Below, one piece after another: positions 26,401 to 34,200 of a DNA stretch of 35,171 nucleotides. The notes beneath the pieces are model-generated. The model was given only the letters and a program-made list of their open reading frames with translations. It did no database searches and was not told where the DNA came from. The stretch covers positions 2,943 through 38,113 of the forward strand of contig PLMS01000070.1 of NCBI GenBank assembly GCA_003142575.1, read 5' to 3'. A program made the position numbers and the translations under genes. Positions within the stretch are counted from its first letter, which is position 1, and each line of letters opens with the position of its first letter. The stretch is from Ignavibacteriota bacterium. GTDB lineage: Bacteria > Bacteroidota > Ignavibacteria > UBA10030.

Positions 26401-27043
26401 AAGGTTCAAGACTTGTAAGTGCGGCAGAAATTTCTGTGCCGAGCAACATTGTCCCCATCGATTCGATTGTCACAGAAACAATGACCGGAACGCGACGATG
26501 TGCTTGCTCGAAATATTCGAAGATACCATAGAGCGCTGACTTTGCCTGGAGGACATCCTGACATGTCTCGACGCACAACAGATCGACACCGCCTTCAACC
26601 AAACCTTTTACTTGCTCGTGAAACGACGCTGCCATTTCTTTGAAGCTAATATGTCCAAGCGAAGGCAGTTTCGTCGTCGGTCCCAGCGAACCGGCAACAA
26701 ACCGTTGATGTCCATTGTTGGAATAATCCTGAGCAATCCGCTTTGCAATTTGTGCAGCTTTGAAGTTCAATTCGTATGCGCGGTCCTGCAAACCATACTC
26801 TGCCAGCACAATACTCGCACCGCCGAAAGAATTCGTCTCGATAACATCGCATCCGGTTTCTAAGTAATCACGATGCACCTTCTCAACCGCTGACGGCTGA
26901 GAGACAACAAGATACTCGTTACAACCATCGTAATGCTCGCCGCCGAAGTCGTCTGCGGTAAGATTTTGCCCTTGCAGGTGTGTTCCCGTCGCACCGTCAA
27001 AGACGATGATTTTTTGTTTTAATATGTTGAGGAAAGAATTCAA
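23495..27043 (-). CDS. metH: Cobalamin-dependent methionine synthase, with a repeat-encoded insertion
   Basis: An 1182-residue enzyme that methylates homocysteine from methyl-tetrahydrofolate. All modules are present. The homocysteine domain has zinc ligands Cys223 (GINCATGP) and Cys290-Cys291 (GGCCGTTP). The pterin domain contains LIGERTNANGSKLF. The B12 cap is followed by the cobalamin-binding DVHDIG, with axial ligand His736. The reactivation domain ends RFSFGYPACPNLEDH. The activation domain carries about 25 residues, roughly 991-1015 (VTSKELRVDKTQRLETQNS and following), that are encoded by a repeat found elsewhere as intergenic DNA; relatives pass almost directly from the IIYNP region to RFTFPRQ. 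Start is TTG at 27043, inside another repeat copy and without a ribosome site; no ATG or GTG precedes FDGATGT in frame. Confidence 0.95.
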   Translation of the reverse strand: MNSFLNILKQKIIVFDGATGTHLQGQNLTADDFGGEHYDGCNEYLVVSQPSAVEKVHRDYLETGCDVIETNSFGGASIVLAEYGLQDRAYELNFKAAQIAKRIAQDYSNNGHQRFVAGSLGPTTKLPSLGHISFKEMAASFHEQVKGLVEGGVDLLCVETCQDVLQAKSALYGIFEYFEQAHRRVPVIVSVTIESMGTMLLGTEISAALTSLEPYDIDVIGINCATGPKEMSEHVRTLVESSPKPVFVMPNAGIPENVGGHAQYHLSPEEMTQYLSHFVKDLGVSVVGGCCGTTPEHIRQVVQAVGNLAPKKRTYEFIPGASSLYQSAPFRVDNPPTLIGERTNANGSKLFRDLLAKEEWEAIVAMGREQVKEGAHMLDVCAAYVGRNEAADMREILTRFNKQITIPLVIDSTEANVIEEALQYIAGKAVINSINMEDGEERINKIVPLCKKYGAAVIALTIDEQGMAKTAESKLAIAKRIYDLVVNKYKMKPHDLIFDPLTFTLGSGDEEFRRSAIETIKSLRLIKKEFPDVHTSLGVSNVSFGLSPVSRQVLNSVFLHYAIEAGLDMAIVHTSKILPLYKIDEKGRELARQLVFDERRFEGEGENKRLVFDPLTEFMAHFAGKKKEEKESKVVSGTIEERLKNRIIDGNKVGMNSDLDEALKKFSPLEIINTILLDGMKVVGDLFGSGQMQLPFVLLSAEVMKSAVAHLEPLMEKKEQGQKGTMVIATVKGDVHDIGKNLVDIILTNNGYKVINLGIKCPIETMIHAVQEHNADAIGMSGLLVKSTLVMKENLEVLNEQNLTIPVILGGAALTRRYVEQDLKSVYKGQVFYANDAFDGLHQMEAIKSEKIGNGKQEVEVDQEEVLIGTEAKIALMLAEDEKTPKRSKIRTDVEIPKPPFWGSKVTEDISLDEIFKYVNETALIRGQWRVVRGKSSEEEYRKLLSEKIYPEYEALKSKIKNNKLLQPKMVYGYFPCQSDGNDLIIYNPKEVTSKELRVDKTQRLETQNSKLLPLTEWLRFTFPRQKDDRFLCISDYFAPASSGKVDVVAFHMVTMGKAASEYSKKLFDSNEYKDYLYFHGLSVESAEALAELCHKKIREELGIAGKDAPEIRRLFSQGYQGSRFSFGYPACPNLEDHVKLFELLKPERIGVTMTDEFMLNPEQSTDAIIVHHPEARYFNIK
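24015..24070. repeat. Two-armed repeat inserted in frame within metH
   Basis: Plus strand: the left arm includes GAGTTTCGAGTCTTTGAGTT (24022-24041); the right arm is AACTCGCAACTCTTTACTCG (24047-24066), then TAAC. The arms are imperfect inverted copies around TTATC. The building blocks GAGTTTCGAGT and ACTCGTAAC match the ends that flank the four-helix-bundle gene. The reading frame is kept and no stop is introduced. Confidence 0.75.
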
Positions 27044-27048
27044 AGTCG

Positions 27049-27074
27049 CGAGTTTCCAGTATCGAGTTACGAGT
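27049..27074. repeat. Left inverted end of the four-helix-bundle cassette
   Basis: Plus strand CGAGTTTCCAGT, then ATC, then GAGTTACGAGT. It is the inverted counterpart of 27468-27494, with one mismatch and a 3-versus-4-base centre. It overlaps the stop codon of the four-helix-bundle gene and ends 6 bases before the metH start on the other side. Confidence 0.7.
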
Positions 27075-27432
27075 CGGAATCACTACTGATTGTACGTTCG
27101 AGAGAAAGAAGCATTTTGCGAACTTCAATGAGTTGATTGTTCAACAATTCGTATTTTTCACTTTTCAAGTAGTCCAAATCCTTTGAGAGAACCAGAAAAT
27201 ATTCAACTTCATTTGTCGAGCCGAGCGACATCGTCAAGAAGCGGGCAAAATCTGGTTTTGTCTTTCTTCCGGCTCCTTCGACAATGTTTGCAGCAATAGA
27301 CACAGCAGCACGACGAAGTTGTGAAGTTACTCCATAAAGCTCATCCTTTGGAAAACCCTTCGTAATCACATATATGTCAATTACCAGTTTATGTGCTTTT
27401 TGCCAGACCAATAACTTTCGATAATCTTGCAT
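27067..27432 (-). CDS. Four-helix-bundle protein (S23/IVP family)
   Basis: A 121-residue protein of the family first found in intervening sequences of 23S rRNA genes. Landmarks are YRKLLVWQKAHKLVIDIY, FPKDELYGVTSQLRRAAVSI, AANIVEGAGRKT and the late FLVLSKDLDYL helix. Relatives include the Avd-like bundle of diversity-generating retroelements. Its activity is unknown; the fold binds nucleic acid in some members. GGAGGGG seven bases before the ATG supports the start. Its last residues (SDSDS) are partly encoded by the flanking repeat. No rRNA gene, reverse transcriptase or variable repeat is nearby, so the usual contexts are absent. Here the context is a pair of inverted repeats, which suggests a mobile or passenger gene. 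Confidence 0.88.
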   Translation of the reverse strand: MQDYRKLLVWQKAHKLVIDIYVITKGFPKDELYGVTSQLRRAAVSIAANIVEGAGRKTKPDFARFLTMSLGSTNEVEYFLVLSKDLDYLKSEKYELLNNQLIEVRKMLLSLERTISSDSDS

Positions 27433-27467
27433 AAGTTCCCCTCCAACTCAAGAACTTGTTACACTGA

Positions 27468-27494
27468 ACTCGTAACTCAACAACTGGTAACTCG
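27468..27494. repeat. Right inverted end of the four-helix-bundle cassette
   Basis: Plus strand ACTCGTAACTC, then AACA, then ACTGGTAACTCG. Reversed and complemented it reads CGAGTTACCAGT-TGTT-GAGTTACGAGT, which matches 27049-27074 at 22 of 23 positions outside the short centre. It lies 35 bases upstream of the gene's start codon. Confidence 0.7.
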
Positions 27495-27604
27495 AAACTG
27501 TATTAATTTACGAAAGAAAGAGATGGAGAGCAATGTTAGGTACGAAACTAATATTTCTTTGAAGTCAGACTACCATAGAACTCAGTCGGCAACAGCCGAT
27601 ATTT

Positions 27605-27744
27605 TGACCCCCTCTTCATCTCTCCCTTCAAGGTGGAGAGGTTTTCTTTTTTGTTTCTTCTCTTCCTAACTGTCCCCCTCATAGGGAGTCGGAGGCCTAT
27701 CATAACACGTGCGAATGCACGTTACTTTTTTTAATAGGGGGTCA
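27605..27744. repeat. 9-bp inverted repeat enclosing a hairpin with T-run
   Basis: TGACCCCCT (27605-27613) and AGGGGGTCA (27736-27744) are exact inverted copies. Between them is the ACGTGC/GCACGT hairpin. The outer pair may mark the ends of a small non-coding element. Confidence 0.5.
27707..27732 (+). terminator. Terminator-like hairpin on the plus strand
   Basis: ACGTGC-GAAT-GCACGT is a perfect 6-bp stem with a 4-base loop, followed by TAC and seven T. No plus-strand gene precedes it within the gap, so it may belong to a repeat element or an unseen transcript. Confidence 0.45.
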
Positions 27745-27778
27745 TCTTTGTGCTTGGCTATTTGATCCCCTCTTTCAC

Positions 27779-27793
27779 CCCGACAACGTCGGG
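27779..27793. repeat. Short palindrome CCCGAC-AAC-GTCGGG
   Basis: A perfect 6-bp stem with a 3-base loop, inside a pyrimidine-rich context (GATCCCCTCTTTCACC before, ATCTCCCTCTT after). It resembles the other CCCT-rich units in this gap. Confidence 0.55.
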
Positions 27794-28031
27794 ATAAATC
27801 TCCCTCTTATTTTTTTCTCTATTCGTAACTGCTTTACTTAATTTACAAAAGAAAGAAGTGGAAGTCGAGAACATATTGATCTACATCGTATTGACAGCGG
27901 ATCTTGTGTCCATCCACAAAATCATTTCGGCCTTTGACATAGAGTGTCGCAGTGCACGACGACGCCCCGTTTGAGATTTTTTATTATATGCTATAGTCAT
28001 CTTATTTCTGGAATTTTAACCACCCCTTTGT

Positions 28032-28052
28032 CCCCTCCTTAGCAAGGAGGGG
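28032..28052. repeat. Palindrome CCCCTCCTT-AGC-AAGGAGGGG
   Basis: A perfect 9-bp stem with a 3-base loop, preceded by CACCCCTTTGT. It is the best-formed member of the pyrimidine-rich palindrome cluster in this gap. No T-run follows on either strand. Confidence 0.7.
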
Positions 28053-28117
28053 ATTCAGTTGAAAACGAATGTCAGGACTTTTCAAATCCAGCATTTTTCC
28101 GAACCCCGAAAAAGAAA

Positions 28118-28150
28118 TAAAAAAAAGGGCAGACTTCAAATCTGCCCTTT
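28118..28150 (-). terminator. Second (distal) terminator of the giant T9SS gene
   Basis: On the minus strand AAAGGGCAGA and TCTGCCCTTT pair over 10 bp around a 7-base loop, followed by a long T-run. Its arms are nearly the same as those of the terminator at 28205-28231, so it acts as a back-up. Confidence 0.9.
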
Positions 28151-28197
28151 CGAAATAACATATCCTCGAGAAATCTAAACAACAACTACAATGAACA

Positions 28198-28231
28198 AGT
28201 AAAATAAGGGCAGACAGCGAATCTGCCCTTA
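28198..28231 (-). terminator. First (proximal) terminator of the giant T9SS gene
   Basis: On the minus strand TAAGGGCAGA and TCTGCCCTTA pair over 10 bp around a 7-base loop, followed by TTTTACTT. It begins 21 bases after the stop codon. The T-run is weaker than that of the distal copy. Confidence 0.88.
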
Positions 28232-28252
28232 TGATTTACATCTTCATTGCAA

Positions 28253-31200
28253 TTACTTCACCAACATTAACTTCTTGGTACTCGAAAACATTTTTTGGTC
28301 GCCGCTCAATGATTGCGAAGACATACGATAAATATACATACCACTTGCTAATTTGCTTGCATTAAATGGCACTGTATAATAGCCAGCCGTGTAGTTTGCA
28401 TCCACAAGTGTTGCAACTTCACGTCCAAGCATATCATAAATCGCGATCTTCACACTACTATTTTGCGGAACACCAAACATAATGTTTGTTGTTGGGTTAA
28501 ATGGATTTGGATAGTTCTGATTTAATGAAAATACCTTCGGCAATTCTACAGAAGGACCGACACTAGTAGAACGCGGGTTGACATTAAATGAGACTGTCAC
28601 AAAGTCATTGTTTATATCTGTAGCTCTAACAGTGATGATAACATTGCCATCGGAAATTGGAGTCACCTTCAATGTGTCACTTACAACTGCTACCGTAGCA
28701 ATAGCAAGATTAGTGCTAGAGGCTGTATATGTGTATATACCTACGCCGTTTGTAAATTTACCGGCAAGAGCCAGTTTATAAGGATTAGGAACATATACAC
28801 CGCCGACTTTGTTAATAATAACATCAGCAAAAGTAGCAGCAACTATATTCGTTTTCATACCATAAGTAAATACTGCACCGGGGGTTGTTCCTAAACCACC
28901 AACTGAATTTTTGTTGATAGCTGTGAAGCCGGTAACTGCATTTACTTGGTTATCATAACCTGTGTTAACGCCCTGTAATAACCAGTCGTTATTGGTATTA
29001 CTAACTGTGCCCCATCTTCTGATGATTCTAACGTTTGCCGGTGAATCATAATCTGTGAAGTTTCCAGCTGTTAGACCAAGATCAAATACTGTGCTTTGAC
29101 TAACAGTACCTATTGTATAAATGCTCCAATAGAATGATGGATACCTTGAAACAGCAATACCAGGAGCGACACCATCCGGAATAGGAAGGTTCTGAGAACC
29201 GCCTGGATTTGAATCAACGTGGCTGACAACAACTGTAGCATTAGGAGTTGTAGGAACACCGAATGCCGCATTAAATGTTAATGCTGCAGGTCTGTAAACA
29301 ACACCGTTACCTACAGGGAAGATACTTGTAGCTTCAGTTGAACCTGTAATAGTACCGTTGTTCACAAATAATTTTGCAACATTACCAACTACGTGACTTG
29401 TAGCAGAAGCATTAATGAAACCTTGACTTTGTGCACCACCAGCAACAGCACCGGTTGTAGGAGCAGAAAGATAAAGAATATTATCGCCGGTTTGGAGGAT
29501 ACCCAACGTAAATGTTACCGTACCTGATACTTTTAAGTTTCCACCAACAAGAATCATTGGCTTGGTCGAATTAAGCGTCAAGTTGGAAATTGTAGTATTG
29601 CCCGGTAAAGTGATTGTTTGTCGGATAGTACCATTCAGTGATAAGTTTAAGCCACCATCAACACCAGCACCGTCATCTGTGCCAAGGTTACCTAAGTTGC
29701 CGCCATTGACTGTTACTGGACCTTGAGCTACCAATGAACCAACGGCAGTTGTAGGAGCAGCTGTAGCGTCTTTTGTTGAAACAATACCATTATTTATGGT
29801 TGTTGAGCCGGTAACTGTAAGTGTATGTGTTGCTACATCAGTACCTAGTGCAAAATAAACACCAGCAGCACCTGCACCGGTTGGGCTCATTGTGAACGCA
29901 GCTACAGTTCTATCTGCACTTAGAACAACTCCATTTGCAGTCATTGAAACTGTAAGATTAGCTACAGCAGTTGTATTAGCAACAAACTCTACATCTGTAG
30001 TTATTGCTGCACCGCCGCCAGAATAGACTAATTGATAACTTGTAACTGTCGGAATATCTGTTGTAGGAGCAACAACACTAAAAGCACCACCAGACCTATT
30101 AATTGTAGCGCCTGCAGCAATTGTTAAAACTTTGCCACCGCAACCTAATGTACCACCAGCCAGGAATAAAGTACCATTTACGGTTGTATTAGCTTTCAAA
30201 GCTAAAAGCCCGCCTGCATTAATGGTCAAATTATTAAGAACAGCTGCACCTGTTGGTATTTCCACGTCTGCAGTTAATGCACCAGCTGGATTATACGTTA
30301 CATTTACCGTAGTGCCAAATGTCGGCACTTTATCAAATACACCATTTGATCTTGTAATTGTTGCACCAGCACCTAAAACTAAATAGGAGCTATTGCCAAT
30401 TGTAAAGGCAGTCCCTGCTGCCGCTAAAGTAAAGTTACTGCCAACTGTCAAAACTTTAGTATCCGTTTTTGTTGCCGCAACAGTTACTCTAACGTTTTGG
30501 ATTGAATAGTTAGCGGCTAATGTAAGATTACCGCCGCTAAATACGACTTCACCAATGTTTGCACCCGTTGCAACACCTGTTACAGTGCCTGCGTTAGTTG
30601 CAGTCGTATATGCTCCACCGGTAATTACTAAATCGTTAATATCAAGAGTAATATTTCCTAGTGTATGTGTAAATCCATTGGAAACAGTAAAATTGCGCGG
30701 TGTCGGAGTAGTAACATCACTCGTCATAAAGCTTGCTGTACCGGCTGTATTTACCTCGAGGTATGGAATTGTGGGATCTGTAGTAGCAGTAAATACTGGA
30801 GCTGTTCCTTGCAATGAAATTTCGCCAGTGGCAGCAGTTGCTGTTATAAATGCATTACCAATAGCAGTAGCGCTCCATGATATAACATTACCTGTGATTG
30901 TTAATTGGAATGTTACTAATGCAAGCGTACCCTTCGTCATTGTAAATTTATTAGAGACCGTGAAACCACTTGTAGCAAGAGTTATTGTATTTCCAGCAGC
31001 TGAAGCATTTACTGTAAAGTTAGGAATAGTAACAGTAGTAGTTGCAAATGTATAAGTTTTCGCTGCTGCTGTTGGTGCAGCAACAACAGCACCAGTCCCG
31101 GCAGTAAATGTACCAGCATTGTTGCTGTAATTGCCTACTATAGTCAAGTTATTATTGCCAAGAACTATTAGACCGGTGTTATGTGTAACATCAGCAGTAA

Positions 31201-34200
31201 CCGTAATTGCTGAACCCAATGTAAGAGTACCGCCTGTAACTGAAAGGTTAGTTCCAATTGTGCTTGTACCTGGGGCTGCTCCATTCATTGTTAATGTAAC
31301 GTTACCGGCTGCAACTGCATATGTACCTAATGCTGAAACTGCTGTAGAGTTCATGTTAAGAGTCGTTGTACCAGCAGTATTTGTGAACGCTGTAACTGTA
31401 GCAGTTGCTGAGTTCATGGTAATGGTTGAAGTTAAGGCTGTTTGGTTAATTGTAAGAGCACCAAAAAGCTTCATTCCTGTAGATGTAAACGTACCTCCGG
31501 TTGCAGGGTCAACTAATAATGTGCCTGCAATTGCAGAGGCATTACCAGTACCGACTCCACCGGTAAGTGTATCTCCGGTTCCGGTAATTTCAAATGTAGT
31601 ACCTGCACCTGCAATAGTGCCGTTCACTGTATGTGTAATACCATTACCAGAAGCTGTTAACGTACGAGCTGCTCCGTTAATTAAATTAAGTGTTTCGCCG
31701 TTATCAACATTCAAACTTCCAGTAATTGTTGCGTTACCGGCGAATATTTGCACTATCTTTGCAGCTGTTCCTGCTTGGATAGAGAAGTTGTTTACCCTGC
31801 CGCTAACAAAATCAGATGCACTCATCGTACCGCTAACGGCACCAGTGTATATTAAGTTATAAACAGTACCAGCTAAATTGAAAGCTAAAGGAATAGCACC
31901 ACCAGCACCACCATCTACAAAGAATGGTGATTCGTGGGTATTAACAGTATTTATCACTACTGTCGGCGTGACCAACGTATTGTCTAAAGTTAAAGAAGAA
32001 TTAGTAAAAGCATCGCCATAGGTTGCTGTTAGTTGATTCCAAGTAAGACCGCCCCCGTCAAATGTTATTGTGCCGGAAATACTTACATTTCCAAGACAAA
32101 AAACATTATTTGCAGGAACAGATAGTCTAATATAGATATTTGAATATGGTTTCGTACCGGCAAGAACAGCACCATCACCAACAGCAGCTGTAATAGAGCC
32201 ATCGCCTTCGAAAATAAGACCACCTATACCGGTAGCAGTATAACCTCTACCGCCGTTTGTAAATCGAGCACTTTTTACAGGAACGCCGGAATTAGCTTGT
32301 TCCATTCTGATATTCGATGTTCCTAATGCAACTTGACCGATATTAATTGCAAAATCTCTTAATACAAGCAATGAGCCATTAATTGTCACTATATCATTCG
32401 CAATGACATTGGCAAGATATGTACCTGTATTGTTCACAGTAACATTAAAAACATTCATTTGAACGCCGGGGATAAAACTTTGCGGAGAGGCACCGTTAAA
32501 ATTCAAAGTTCCCGTACCGGCTGCTGCAATATCTATTATACCACCTGTTCTGTTAAAGTTACCTTTCAAATTCAAGGTGTTGGCACCAAAGGAGAAAGTA
32601 CCCTGAGGAATATTAAACGTCCCTTCAATTGTAAGGTTCGCGCCTAATGTGATGTTACCTAAAGTCATGTTTACATCACCTTTTACACTAGAAGCACCGT
32701 TAATGAGTAAAGCTACAGTAGTAGCTTTGGTAACATTTAAATTTCCAAAAATTGTAGCGCCGGTTGTAATAGCAGGGCTGGTAGCGCAGTTAAATTCAAC
32801 GTTAGGAAGATTACCTGCACCGGTAATAGTTGGTGAAGCACCTGTAAATAGTAACAAACCCGAACCTGTTGTTGCAGTTGTAACAGAATAAATGTCGCCT
32901 GTATTAGCTAAGACACCTGCACCAGTACCCGAAAGAGTCAGTGTGTTAGCGCCTAAAACTATTTTTCCGGCATTTGTTAAAATACCCTTAATGGTTGCAC
33001 CTGTATTAAAGGTAACGAGTCCAAGTGCGGTATTGTTATTAAAAGCGCCGCCAAAAGTCGATGCAGCGTTGACAACCAATCTTGAAGCAGCATTACTTTG
33101 AACGACATCGTAATCCGTTGTAAAAATATCACCGGCTTGACCAAGTGTCATTATACCACCGGCATTATTTGTAACGCCGGGTGTAGCAGCAACGCCTCTT
33201 AAAGCAGTATTTCTAACACTAAAAGCGCCTGTGCTTGTATTTGATATTTGTACAAAAACAAAAGCATTATCATTACCACCCGTTGGGGCAGAAAAAACGA
33301 CCGCTGATAACGGGGTTGTAATGTTGCCATTAATTGCCAGAGTTCCCGTACCACTATTCGATAATACCACAGTATGTAAAACTGCGTTCTTTCCATCACT
33401 TGAGGCAACGTTTGTATTATTGAAAGTAAGATTCCCATTAACAGTCAAATTACTTGCTACTGAAACAGCAAACACGTTTCCAGGAGTAAGGCTAGCGCCA
33501 TCACCTACAGAGAGTGCAGTTCCAGCATTTGCAATATTTTCTGTAATGGCAGCATTAACAACAACAGTTCCACCTCCATTAACAATAATTTGACCAGCGC
33601 CAGCAGTAGATGACATTGTCAATATATTAGCAGAAGATGTTCCAATTGTTAGTGTGCCGGTACCAGAGTGAGTAATATCTCCATCCACACTTACTGTTAA
33701 ATTACCGGGGATAGTAACATTTGCAGCATTTTGTTTTACTAAAGAACCGACACTCAGCGCGATGTTGTCAATTGTAATATCGCCTGTAGCTTTGTTAACG
33801 GTCAGTGTACCTAACGGTCCAAGAGTAGATGGAAGGAATGCAGAAGTAGAAGTAACTGCATTAGCTCCATTGAAGAGTACGCTTAGGTTCGTGCCTTTTG
33901 TAGGTATTCCGTTTAATGTACCATCAGTAATGGTCAATAAACCTTGCTCAACCAAAATGACATTGGCAGGAACAGTAATATTCATAGTTCCCGCTGTCAA
34001 TGTAAGAGTTCGCGCACCGGGGGTGGTTACATCTCCAAAAGTAAAAGTTGCAGTACCAGAAGCGCCAAAATTTACAACAGCACTGGCTTGGTTTAATACA
34101 AAACCGTTCGTTAATGTGACTGTTGTGGCTAGACCTACTGCATTACCGACAAATGTTAAATTCTTATTTGCGTTTAATGTAATAGGGTTAAGCTCAGTAG

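Larger units (their letters stand above)
27503..27856. repeat. Direct repeat pair, 18 of 19 bases identical
   Basis: TTAATTTACGAAAGAAAGA (27503-27521) recurs as TTAATTTACAAAAGAAAGA (27838-27856). Similarity continues weakly on both sides (ACTG before, TGGA after). The pair encloses about 316 bases that include the first pyrimidine-rich palindromes. Confidence 0.6.
27433..28252. other. Repeat-rich non-coding gap of about 820 bases
   Basis: No complete gene is supported. It contains the right end of the four-helix-bundle cassette, a 19-base direct repeat pair, several pyrimidine-rich palindromes, one hairpin with a T-run on the plus strand, and two terminators of the giant gene at its right end. 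A stop-free stretch on the minus strand at 27846-27980 looks like a coding remnant but has no start. Confidence 0.6.

Noticed and set aside
27067-27432. Accessory variability determinant of a diversity-generating retroelement
   Set aside because: The fold is similar, but no reverse transcriptase, template repeat or variable repeat is present in the window.
27433-27700. Cobalamin or SAM riboswitch upstream of metH
   Set aside because: I looked for B12-box and SAM-aptamer features before the four-helix-bundle gene and metH and saw none; the space is taken by repeats.
31131-31862. 243-codon open frame on the plus strand, and others opposite the giant gene
   Set aside because: They lie antisense to the T9SS protein and arise from its biased Thr/Val/Ala/Asn codons. 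They have no signal peptide, no domain and no ribosome site.
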